64,000 nucleotides of DNA from Polyangium sp. y55x31 (lineage in GTDB: Bacteria > Myxococcota_A > Polyangia > Polyangiales > Polyangiaceae). Position numbers and translations under genes: made by a program. Location of the stretch: the NCBI RefSeq assembly GCF_029946505.1, contig NZ_JARZHG010000036.1:1-64000 (forward strand). Reading direction: 5' to 3'. The first letter of the stretch is position 1; the number at the start of each line of letters is the position of its first letter. Of the stretch, positions 45,432-54,144 are shown in pieces. The notes beneath the pieces are model-generated. The model saw nothing but the letters and a program-made list of their open reading frames with translations, searched no databases and had not been told where the DNA came from.

Positions 45432-47318
45432 ATGACGACCCTTGGCTTTCTCACCGGACTGCGTCGCCGCCCTGTCGCGACGCTCGTGGCGCTCTCCGCG
45501 CTCCTCACCCACGCCGCGCCCGCGACCGCGCAGAACTCGGACCGCATCCCCGCGTCGAACGGCGAGGGCGCCGACCTGCACCTCTTCCGGCCCGCCGTCG
45601 ACTCGCGTGGCTTCTTCTCGGTCAACGGCGCGAGCGTCTTGCCCGGCAACGCCATCAGCTTCGGCCTCGTCCTCGACTACGGCAGAAACCTCCTCGAGCT
45701 CGCCCCCGGCCACGGCACCGACTACCTCGTCGACCACGCCTTGCAGGGCACGTTGAGCTTCAACTACGGCATCGCCGATCGGCTCGTCCTCGGCCTCTCC
45801 GCGCCCGTCGTCCTCAACTACGGCACGAGCGTCACGGACATCGGCCCCGGCGCCGCGGGCAACTACGCCGACGATGGCCTCACCGCGCAGGCCCTCGGCC
45901 ACATCGCCGTGCACGGAAAGCTCCGCCTGCTCTCGCCCGACGGCCCCATCGGCCTCGCCTTGCTCGTCCAGGGCGGCTACGGCATCGGCGGGCAACGCAA
46001 CTTCGGCGCGGATCCCGGCTTCTTCTACTGGCCCCAGCTCATCGTCGAGAAGCAGTTCGGCAAGACGAACGTCGTGCGCCTCGGCCTGAACGCGGGCTAC
46101 CGCGGCCACACCGGGACAAACCCCACCTTCGGCCTCGATCAGGCCGGCCTCGCGCAGCTCAAATCGGGCGTCTTCCAGTATGCGAACCTCGGCACCGGCG
46201 GCTTCGCGGCGAGCGTGCGCATCGGCGACAAGTTCGACCTCACGGCCGAGACCTACGCGAGTTACCTCCTCGGCGGCGACTCCGACGCGAAGCAACGCCT
46301 GAGCGCCGAGGTCCTCGGCGGCTTCAAGGTCTTCATCCAGAAAAACTCCTACCTCTCGCTCGCGGCCGGCGTCGGCTACCTGCCCGGCTTCCAGTCTGCC
46401 TCGCAGCGCGGCATGCTCGCGTTCGTCTTCGAGCCCTTCGAGGAGGACCGAGACAAGGACGGCATCCCCGACGACGTCGACCAGTGCCCCGACGAACCCG
46501 AGGACAAGGACGGCGACGAGGACACCGACGGCTGTCCCGAGCAGGATCCGGTCGACGAGCCCGTGCAGGTTCGCAGCGGCGATCGCGACGGCGACGGCAT
46601 CCTCGACGCCGAGGACGGTTGTCCGGACAACCCCGAGGACAAGGACGGCTTCGAGGACACGGACGGCTGCCCCGAGGAGGACAACGACAAGGACGGCATC
46701 CCCGACGTGAAGGACCAGTGCATCAACACGCCGGAGGACAAGGACAACTTCAAGGACGACGACGGTTGCCCGGAGGAAGACAACGACGCGGACGGGATCC
46801 TCGACGGCGTGGACAAGTGCCCGGACGAACCCGAGACGTACAACGGCAAGGACGACGAAGACGGCTGCCCCGACAAGGGCAGCGTCATCGTGCAGGACAA
46901 CAACGTCCTCATCCTGGAGAAGATCCTCTTCAAGACGGGCAGCGCCGAGATCCTCGCGCAGTCGTTCCCGATCGTGGACGCGGTCGCCGCCACGCTGAAG
47001 GGCAACCCGAGCTTGAAGCTGCTCGAAGTGCAGGGCCACGCCGACGTGCGCGGCATCGAGATCGCCAACGTGAAGCTCACGCAGGCCCGCGCCGAGTCCG
47101 TGGTGAAGGCGCTCATCGAGCGCGGCGTCGACGCGAGCCGCCTGCGCGCCGTGGGCTACGGCCCGTTCTGCCCCGTCGATCCGGCGAACAACGCCGTCGC
47201 GTGGGAGAAGAACCGACGCGTCGAGTTCAAGATCGTCCGGACCGACGCGGGTCCGACGGGCGTCGAGCTCGGCTGCGAGAAGGCGCGATCGAAGGGCATC
47301 ACCTCGCCGGCGCCCTGA
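45432..47318 (+). CDS. OmpA family outer-membrane protein with thrombospondin type 3 repeats
   Basis: The ATG at 45432 gives a 628-residue protein with a signal peptide ending APATAQ. Residues about 30-330 form a beta-barrel-like part (ISFGLVLDYGRNLLEL, FNYGIADRLVLGLSAPVVL). Residues 336-478 hold four to five calcium-binding thrombospondin type 3 repeats (DRDKDGIPDDVDQCPDEPED, DGDGILDAEDGCPDNPED). The OmpA C-terminal domain (about 485-600, with VQGHADVRG and WEKNRRVEFKIV) binds peptidoglycan. It links outer membrane and wall; the Asp-rich repeats are typical of delta-proteobacterial and Bacteroidetes OmpA proteins. Confidence 0.9.
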   Translation: MTTLGFLTGLRRRPVATLVALSALLTHAAPATAQNSDRIPASNGEGADLHLFRPAVDSRGFFSVNGASVLPGNAISFGLVLDYGRNLLELAPGHGTDYLVDHALQGTLSFNYGIADRLVLGLSAPVVLNYGTSVTDIGPGAAGNYADDGLTAQALGHIAVHGKLRLLSPDGPIGLALLVQGGYGIGGQRNFGADPGFFYWPQLIVEKQFGKTNVVRLGLNAGYRGHTGTNPTFGLDQAGLAQLKSGVFQYANLGTGGFAASVRIGDKFDLTAETYASYLLGGDSDAKQRLSAEVLGGFKVFIQKNSYLSLAAGVGYLPGFQSASQRGMLAFVFEPFEEDRDKDGIPDDVDQCPDEPEDKDGDEDTDGCPEQDPVDEPVQVRSGDRDGDGILDAEDGCPDNPEDKDGFEDTDGCPEEDNDKDGIPDVKDQCINTPEDKDNFKDDDGCPEEDNDADGILDGVDKCPDEPETYNGKDDEDGCPDKGSVIVQDNNVLILEKILFKTGSAEILAQSFPIVDAVAATLKGNPSLKLLEVQGHADVRGIEIANVKLTQARAESVVKALIERGVDASRLRAVGYGPFCPVDPANNAVAWEKNRRVEFKIVRTDAGPTGVELGCEKARSKGITSPAP

Positions 47319-47457
47319 AGCATTCTCCGGAAAATCGAAATCGGGACCGAAGCGCGGTTCTGCGCTCCCCGACGGCGCCTCGTATTGGCGGGATCGAGCC
47401 GACTGCAATGCGCTTCATCTTCAGCCGCTCGACGCCGTCTTGATCTATCGTCGTCTC

Positions 47458-47952
47458 ATGTCGAAGCCGCGCGCGTTTCTTCCGCTCGTGTTTGCCCTGT
47501 CCGCGCTCCTCGCGGGGTGCATCGGCGAGAACGAGGACGTCGTCTTCGTCGAGCCGAGCATCGTCGCGCCGACCGCCGACGTCGAGGGCGGCGTGCTCGG
47601 CGCCACCGTGACCGGCTCGTTCACGCTGAAGCTCGTGCTCGGTCCACGCGCGAGTGGTCCGAGCAGCGTGCAGCTCGGCACGCTCGCGATCACCGACGCG
47701 CCGAACCAGCAGTCCGTCGTGTCCGGCTTGTCGCTCATCTCCCCGAAGCCGTTCCCCGTGACCGTGCAGCCGGACAGCGAGGTCACGCTCGACTTCTTCT
47801 TCGACCTCGGGGACAAGACGATCTCCGACGAGACGAAGAACGCGCTCTGCTTGCCCGCGGGCGTCCGGATCGCGGGGACCCTCCAGGACAGCCTCGACGT
47901 CGGCGCCACGACCGTCGCCTCCGACGTGTTCAAGCCGACCGGCTGCATGTAG
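47458..47952 (+). CDS. Small lipoprotein of unknown function
   Basis: The ATG at 47458 gives [21 protein letters not shown], a lipoprotein signal, and a 164-residue protein. The mature part is mostly beta-strand-like ([35 protein letters not shown]) and ends with KPTGCM. I do not recognise a family. It lies 139 bp after the OmpA gene and 65 bp before the acyl-CoA mutase gene; no functional link is evident. Confidence 0.6.
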   Translation: MSKPRAFLPLVFALSALLAGCIGENEDVVFVEPSIVAPTADVEGGVLGATVTGSFTLKLVLGPRASGPSSVQLGTLAITDAPNQQSVVSGLSLISPKPFPVTVQPDSEVTLDFFFDLGDKTISDETKNALCLPAGVRIAGTLQDSLDVGATTVASDVFKPTGCM

Positions 47953-48017
47953 AGCCGCAGGAAGAAGACAAGCCGGGCTTTCGCGCGCTACATTTGCGGC
48001 CGCGAGGTTCGCGATCG

Positions 48018-49769
<1,752 letters not shown>

Positions 49770-49807
49770 CGCCCCGAACCGGCAAGATCCCACCAGACAG
49801 AAAAGGC

Positions 49808-49837
49808 TTGCCTTGGGCGAGCGTTCCTACGTAAACT
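49808..49837 (+). promoter_or_regulatory. Predicted promoter of the borosin-like precursor gene
   Basis: TTGCCT (49808-49813) and TAAACT (49832-49837) are separated by 18 bp, in a stretch less GC-rich than its surroundings, about 85 bp upstream of the peptide GTG. An inverted repeat overlaps the -10 box. Confidence 0.4.
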
Positions 49838-49843
49838 AGGAAC
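49823..49843. repeat. Inverted repeat, possible operator
   Basis: GTTCCTA (49823-49829) and TAGGAAC (49837-49843) are perfect 7-bp arms around a 7-nt spacer, 79 bp upstream of the precursor start. It overlaps the predicted -10 box, as expected for a repressor site; it could instead end the mutase transcript, but it lies 54 bp after that stop and has no T-run. Confidence 0.45.
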
Positions 49844-49921
49844 ACTGCCGGCCTGTCGTCCCTTCGAATTGGGCGATGGAGTCATCGTCGATTCAGAGCC
49901 GCACGACGTACGGAGCCCCAC

Positions 49922-50149
49922 GTGGAAGCTTCTCTTGGTCGGTTTTTGGCCGATATGGCCCTCGATCCGTCCCGTTTGGCCGCGTTCCTCGAGGATCCCG
50001 AGGAGCTCATGAAGAAGGTCAACCTCGGCGAGGAAGAGCGCCTGGTCGTTCAGAGCGCGAACCCCGCGTTGTTTTCGGACTGGCTTTGCACGGAGCGTGG
50101 CGGGCCCGCCTCGGCGCCGTGGAACTGTCCGATGCTCGCCATGTTTTGA
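49922..50149 (+). CDS. Putative split-borosin RiPP precursor peptide
   Basis: A 75-residue peptide read from a GTG with GGAG 6 bp upstream (49912-49915). Residues 5-55 are a LigA-like helical domain (SLGRFLADMALDPSRLAAFL, then DPEELMKKVNLGEEER), like the borosin-binding domain of split-borosin precursors such as SonA. Residues 59-75, RGGPASAPWNCPMLAMF, form a short Gly/Pro-introduced hydrophobic tail that would be the core; residues such as Trp67, Met71, Leu72, Met74 and Phe75 are candidates for backbone N-methylation. Two cysteines (56 and 69) are present. The likely methyltransferase is at 53293-54090. The alternative is a plain LigA-like protein of unknown role. Precursor status is inferred from size, domain, tail and neighbourhood. 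Confidence 0.6.
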   Translation: MEASLGRFLADMALDPSRLAAFLEDPEELMKKVNLGEEERLVVQSANPALFSDWLCTERGGPASAPWNCPMLAMF

Positions 50150-50167
50150 GTCGCGCCGCCCGGGTGT

Positions 50168-50190
50168 GCCCCTCGCTCCTCGCGAGGGGC
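50168..50190 (+). terminator. Hairpin after the precursor gene (attenuator or terminator)
   Basis: GCCCCTCGC (50168-50176) pairs with GCGAGGGGC (50182-50190) to give a 9-bp GC-rich stem with a 5-nt loop, 18 bp after the precursor stop. No T-run follows. Such hairpins after a RiPP precursor often keep the peptide mRNA more abundant than the downstream genes. Confidence 0.5.
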
Positions 50191-50312
50191 CTTCGGGTCC
50201 GAGATCGCATCCAGCCCGGCTACACGTGAGCCGGCGCGGGCTGCCGCCTGTCCAAAATTTGCCGCGTAGCATGTTCTTAGCGATTGCGCCCGCAGCGGGG
50301 TAGCATGACGCC

Positions 50313-53246
50313 ATGCGCCTGCGCCCGGGCGATACCTTCGACCGGTACGTGATCGAAGCGCTCCTCGGCGAGGGGGGCATGGGCGAGGTGTATCAAGCGC
50401 GCGACATCCGCCTCCAACGTCGCGTCGCGCTCAAGGTCCTGCGCAAAGATGCCGCCGCCGATCCCGAGGGCTGGCAACGCGCCCTCGTCCGCATGCTGCG
50501 CGAGGCCCGCGCCGCCGCGGCGCTGAACCACCCGAACACGGTCGCCATCTACGACATCGGCGAGGCCGAGGGCCTGCCCTACCTCGCGATGGAGCTCATC
50601 GACGGCCTGTCGCTCCGGCGCTTGATCGGCGGCGGCGCCTCGATCCCCACGCGGCTCGGGTGGCTGCTCGACGTGGCGCGCGCCCTGTCCGCCGCGCATC
50701 GCGCCGGCCTCGTCCACCGCGACGTGAAGCCGGAAAACGTGATGCTGCGCGAGGACGGCGCCATCAAGGTCCTCGACTTCGGCATCGCGCGGCGCGTGCA
50801 CCTCGACGCCGACGAGGCCGTCGCTTCCACGCGGCGCGGCGCGGATCTGAGCAAGGTCGGGTCGATGCGCGGCGCCGACACGGTCACGAGCGAAGGCGTG
50901 ATGGTCGGCACCCCGGCGTACATGGCGCCCGAGCAGCTCACGGGGGATCCGGTCGACGCGCGGACGGATCAATTCGGGTGGGGCGTGCTCGCGTACGAGC
51001 TCATCACGGGCCGCGTGCCGTTCGGCGCCGACCTCGAAGGCATCAAGCTGCTCTCGGCCATCCTCCAGGACGAGCCGCCGTCGCTCGAAGGCCTCGTGCC
51101 GGCGGTGATCGAGCGCGTCCTCAAGCGCACGGTCGCGAAGCGCAAGGTCGACCGATTCTCCTCGATGGACCTCGTGGTCGACGCGCTCGCGCCTTACGTC
51201 GCGTCCGAGAACGCGGGCGGCCTGCACGATGTCTTGATCCCGGGGCCGGATTCCACGCAGCCGGAGACCTTGGCCCCCGAGGACGTGGCGCCGAACGCGC
51301 GTGTGCTGCCCGCCCGGAAGACGCTGCCCAGCATCCCGATCGTGGCGAAGTCGGAGTCCGCGCCGCCGCCTGCGCGAAATGCGCTGCCGACGCACACGAT
51401 GCGCTCGCCGGACATCGACAAGCCCGGGCGGAGCACGGCGCCGCCCCCGCCCGTCGTGCGCGTGGAGATGCCGGGGAACGCGGGGAAAACGACGACGGCG
51501 GTGACCACGCTCGAATCGCCCGCCATGCAGACGACGCCCCCGCCGAAGCTCGGGCGTCGATTGCCACGCTGGGCCGTGCTGGGCCTCGGCGCGATCTGGG
51601 TCGTGGCCGCGGCGGTGTGGGGGACGCTCTGGTATCGGAAGAACATCACGCCCCCACCGGTGGCCATGGCCGCGCCCGCGCCCGCGGCCACGCCGATCAC
51701 GGATTTGCCCATTTCGGGATCGTCGAACCCCGAGGCGATCGCGGCCTTTCGGGAGGGTTTGCAGGCCTTGCGGGACGCGTCCTGGGAGGTCGCGCACGGG
51801 GCCTTCGAGCGCGCGGCCAAGGCCGACAACGGGTTTGGCGCGGCATATCTGCGCCTGGCGTTGATCGAGCGATTCCGCGCGAATACCGCCGGGACGCGGG
51901 TGGCCTTTCAGCGCGCCGTGCAGCTCCGCGGCACGCTGACGGAGCGCGACCAGGTCCTGCTCGACGCCCTCGAGCCGCTCTTGCAGCGGGATCCTCCGGA
52001 CGTGGCGGAGACGGTCAAGCGCGTCGAGGTGGCCTCGCGGCGATACCCGGGCGACGCCGAGCTCGTCTCCCTGCAAATGGACATCCAGACACGCGCGGAC
52101 CCCTCGAAGCTCCTCGCGCTCGCGGACCGCTGCATCGAGCTCGATCCCAGGTACGCCGATTGCTGGCAGGTGCGGTCCTATTCGCTCTTCCGGATCGCGA
52201 GGGAAGAGGACGCGCTCGCGGCTCTCGATCGATGCGTCGAGCTCGTGCCGGCGTCCGTGGATTGCTTGCTCGAGCGGATCCGCGCGCGCAAGTACCTCGG
52301 CCAATGTGGATTGCTCGAATCGGACGTGCGGCGCTGGATCACGAAGGATCCGAGCTCGGCGATCGCGCACAACGAGCTCGCCGTGGCCCTCTACGCCGGA
52401 GGGCAGCCGCCCCCGGCCGTGAATGCCGCCGTCGAGCAAGCGGCGAAGAGGTTCCGGGATCAAGGACGGATCGAGCAGGCCGGCCGGCTGCGAATTCATC
52501 ACGCCCTGGTCTTCGGCGATTTCGAGGCCGCCGAGCGGCTCGCCCGCGATCTGGAGAAGGACATCGCGGGCGAATCGCTGGAGGAAAAACACGTCGTCCC
52601 GGCGCTCGCGCTCGTCCAGCTTTACGAGGAGCTCGGGCAGGAGAAACGGGCCGCCGAGGTCGCGGATCGATTCCTCGCGCAACGCTCGGCGTGGACGAGG
52701 CCGGTCGTTCAGCTCACGTGGTGGGATTCGACGATGGCCTTCCTCGGGGCGAAGCGGCGGGGAGGAGCGCTCGACGCCGCGGGATACACCGTGGCGCGCG
52801 AGGCGTGGGCGAACGGCTGGGTCGACGGGACGGGCGATACGAAGCAGGCGGCCGTCTGGTTCATCGGATACGCGGCGCCCGCCCGGAGCGAGGCCGAGGC
52901 GCGGGAGGCCCTCGCGGTGCAGCCCCCGCTGCAGCCTGCGGCATTCTACACGCAAATGGCGCCCAAGGTGGAGATGTGGCTCGGCGGCCTTCATAGCATG
53001 GCCGGTGATCCGGAGCGCGCCCTGCCGCACCTCGAGATCGCAGCTCGCTCCTGTACGGCCCTCGACGAGCCGATCCAGCATACCGTCGCGACCTTCCGCC
53101 TCGGGCTCGTGCGGGAGCAAAGGAACGACAAACCCGGCGCGTGCACCGCGTACCGCACCGTCCTCGGGCGCTGGGGCCGGGCAAAAGGCTCGGTCACGGC
53201 CCAGGCGGCCGCTGCTCGGGCGAAAGCATTGAAATGCGGCGAATGA
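50313..53246 (+). CDS. Receptor-like Ser/Thr protein kinase 1 of the array
   Basis: 977 residues. The kinase domain (about 12-275) has LLGEGGMGEVYQA, Lys41 in VALKVLRKD, VHRDVKPENVML, LDFGIARR and GTPAYMAPEQL, so it should be active. A disordered Pro-rich linker leads to one membrane span (AVLGLGAIWVVAAAVWGTLWY, about 423-443). The periplasmic part (about 455-977) is TPR-like, starting EAIAAFREGLQALRDASWEV, with conserved cysteines in RYADCWQ, VDCLLER, YLGQCGLLE, KPGACTAYR and ALKCGE. It is the only kinase between the precursor and the methyltransferase genes, and the methyltransferase begins 46 bp after it, so they may share a transcript. A role in sensing or controlling peptide production is possible but unproven. 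Confidence 0.9.
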   Translation: MRLRPGDTFDRYVIEALLGEGGMGEVYQARDIRLQRRVALKVLRKDAAADPEGWQRALVRMLREARAAAALNHPNTVAIYDIGEAEGLPYLAMELIDGLSLRRLIGGGASIPTRLGWLLDVARALSAAHRAGLVHRDVKPENVMLREDGAIKVLDFGIARRVHLDADEAVASTRRGADLSKVGSMRGADTVTSEGVMVGTPAYMAPEQLTGDPVDARTDQFGWGVLAYELITGRVPFGADLEGIKLLSAILQDEPPSLEGLVPAVIERVLKRTVAKRKVDRFSSMDLVVDALAPYVASENAGGLHDVLIPGPDSTQPETLAPEDVAPNARVLPARKTLPSIPIVAKSESAPPPARNALPTHTMRSPDIDKPGRSTAPPPPVVRVEMPGNAGKTTTAVTTLESPAMQTTPPPKLGRRLPRWAVLGLGAIWVVAAAVWGTLWYRKNITPPPVAMAAPAPAATPITDLPISGSSNPEAIAAFREGLQALRDASWEVAHGAFERAAKADNGFGAAYLRLALIERFRANTAGTRVAFQRAVQLRGTLTERDQVLLDALEPLLQRDPPDVAETVKRVEVASRRYPGDAELVSLQMDIQTRADPSKLLALADRCIELDPRYADCWQVRSYSLFRIAREEDALAALDRCVELVPASVDCLLERIRARKYLGQCGLLESDVRRWITKDPSSAIAHNELAVALYAGGQPPPAVNAAVEQAAKRFRDQGRIEQAGRLRIHHALVFGDFEAAERLARDLEKDIAGESLEEKHVVPALALVQLYEELGQEKRAAEVADRFLAQRSAWTRPVVQLTWWDSTMAFLGAKRRGGALDAAGYTVAREAWANGWVDGTGDTKQAAVWFIGYAAPARSEAEAREALAVQPPLQPAAFYTQMAPKVEMWLGGLHSMAGDPERALPHLEIAARSCTALDEPIQHTVATFRLGLVREQRNDKPGACTAYRTVLGRWGRAKGSVTAQAAAARAKALKCGE

Positions 53247-53292
53247 TGCGCTCGGCGCGCGGCATTCGCGAGCATGGGAGGCATCGCGCAGG

Positions 53293-54090
53293 ATGATCAA
53301 AGAAAAGGGTTCGCTCGCCGTCGTGGGCACCGGCATCAGGACGGTCGGTCAGCTCACCGGTGATACCATTGCCAGGCTGAAGACGGCGAGCAAAGTGTTT
53401 TATCTCGTCGCCGACATCGTGGGCGAGCAGGTGATCAAGCAAATTCAGCCCGCCGCGGAGTCGCTCGGCCGTTTTTATCGGCTGGGTCGCTCGCGAAAAG
53501 AGGCGTACGACGCCATGGTCGAGCGGATCCTCAGCGCCGTTCGCGACGGCCATCGGACCTGCTGCGCGGCGTATGGCCATCCCGGCGTATTCGCGTTTCC
53601 GACGCACGAGGCCGTCCGCAGGGCCCGCGCCGAGGGGTACGAGGCCATCATGCTGCCCGCCGTATCGGCCGAGGATTGCCTGTTCGCCGACCTCGGCGTC
53701 GACCCCGCGAATCCGGGCTGCCTGAGCCACGAGGCCACGCGGTTCGTCCTGTACAAGAAGCCCGTCGATCCCACGTCCGCGCTGATCCTGTGGCAGGTCG
53801 GCAACTTCGGCGACCCGACCTACCAGCCCCAGGGCAACCGCGGCAAATGGATTCACGTGCTCGTCGACCGCCTGCTCGAGCATTACCCCGAGAATCACGA
53901 GGTCACGCTTTACGAGGCCGCGGTCTTCATCAATTGCCCCGCGCGTATCGAGCGCCTCCCGCTCGGCAAGCTCGTCGAGGCCGAGCTCACGCCCGCGACC
54001 ACGCTCTATGTACCCCCGGCCCGGCGCGACGAGCTCGACGACGACACGTGCGGCGCGCTCAGCATCAGATCCGAGCACCTGAAGCGCTGA
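53293..54090 (+). CDS. Borosin-type peptide backbone alpha-N-methyltransferase (tetrapyrrole-methylase family)
   Basis: The 265-residue protein starts at the ATG 53293 with GGAGG 11 bp upstream. It has the tetrapyrrole-methylase fold and reads like the fungal borosin enzyme OphMA: KGSLAVVGTGI, the YLVADIV strand, YGHPGVFAFPTHEA (residues 94-107), GYEAIMLPAVSAEDCLFADL, VDPANPGCLSHEAT, IWQVGNFGDP, LLEHYPENHEVTLYEAA and LYVPPARR. The catalytic Tyr66, Arg72 and Tyr76 of OphMA match Tyr62, Arg68 and Tyr72 (spacing kept). OphMA carries its own substrate; this protein stops near the end of the catalytic domain, so it must act in trans, presumably on the 49922 peptide, using SAM. Other family members (cobalamin, sirohaem, diphthamide methylases) lack the full set of these features. 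Confidence 0.82.
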   Translation: MIKEKGSLAVVGTGIRTVGQLTGDTIARLKTASKVFYLVADIVGEQVIKQIQPAAESLGRFYRLGRSRKEAYDAMVERILSAVRDGHRTCCAAYGHPGVFAFPTHEAVRRARAEGYEAIMLPAVSAEDCLFADLGVDPANPGCLSHEATRFVLYKKPVDPTSALILWQVGNFGDPTYQPQGNRGKWIHVLVDRLLEHYPENHEVTLYEAAVFINCPARIERLPLGKLVEAELTPATTLYVPPARRDELDDDTCGALSIRSEHLKR

Positions 54091-54144
54091 ATCGCGCCCT
54101 CGCCTCCTTCCGGCGAACCTCCCTCCGCGCTACCCTGCTGCGCC

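Noticed and set aside
46440-46880. Asp-codon-rich DNA repeats
   Set aside because: These are coding thrombospondin type 3 repeats in the OmpA-family protein, not a separate DNA repeat element.
47953-48017. Possible cobalamin riboswitch before the B12-dependent mutase
   Set aside because: The gap is only 65 bp, too short for a cobalamin riboswitch, and no B12-box-like sequence is present.
49876-50229. An alternative 117-codon frame overlapping the precursor peptide
   Set aside because: Its product is Arg/Ser/Pro rich without domain signal, while the 49922 frame has a ribosome site, helical domain pattern and acidic/hydrophobic balance of a real protein.
50277-53336. A 1019-codon minus-strand open frame covering kinase 1
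   Set aside because: The plus strand encodes a complete kinase with all catalytic motifs; the antisense product shows none.
53293-54090. Assignment as a cobalt-precorrin, sirohaem or diphthamide methylase
   Set aside because: No cobalamin or haem genes are nearby, and the OphMA-like Tyr/Arg/Tyr set, LYVPP end and neighbouring LigA-like peptide fit the borosin branch better.
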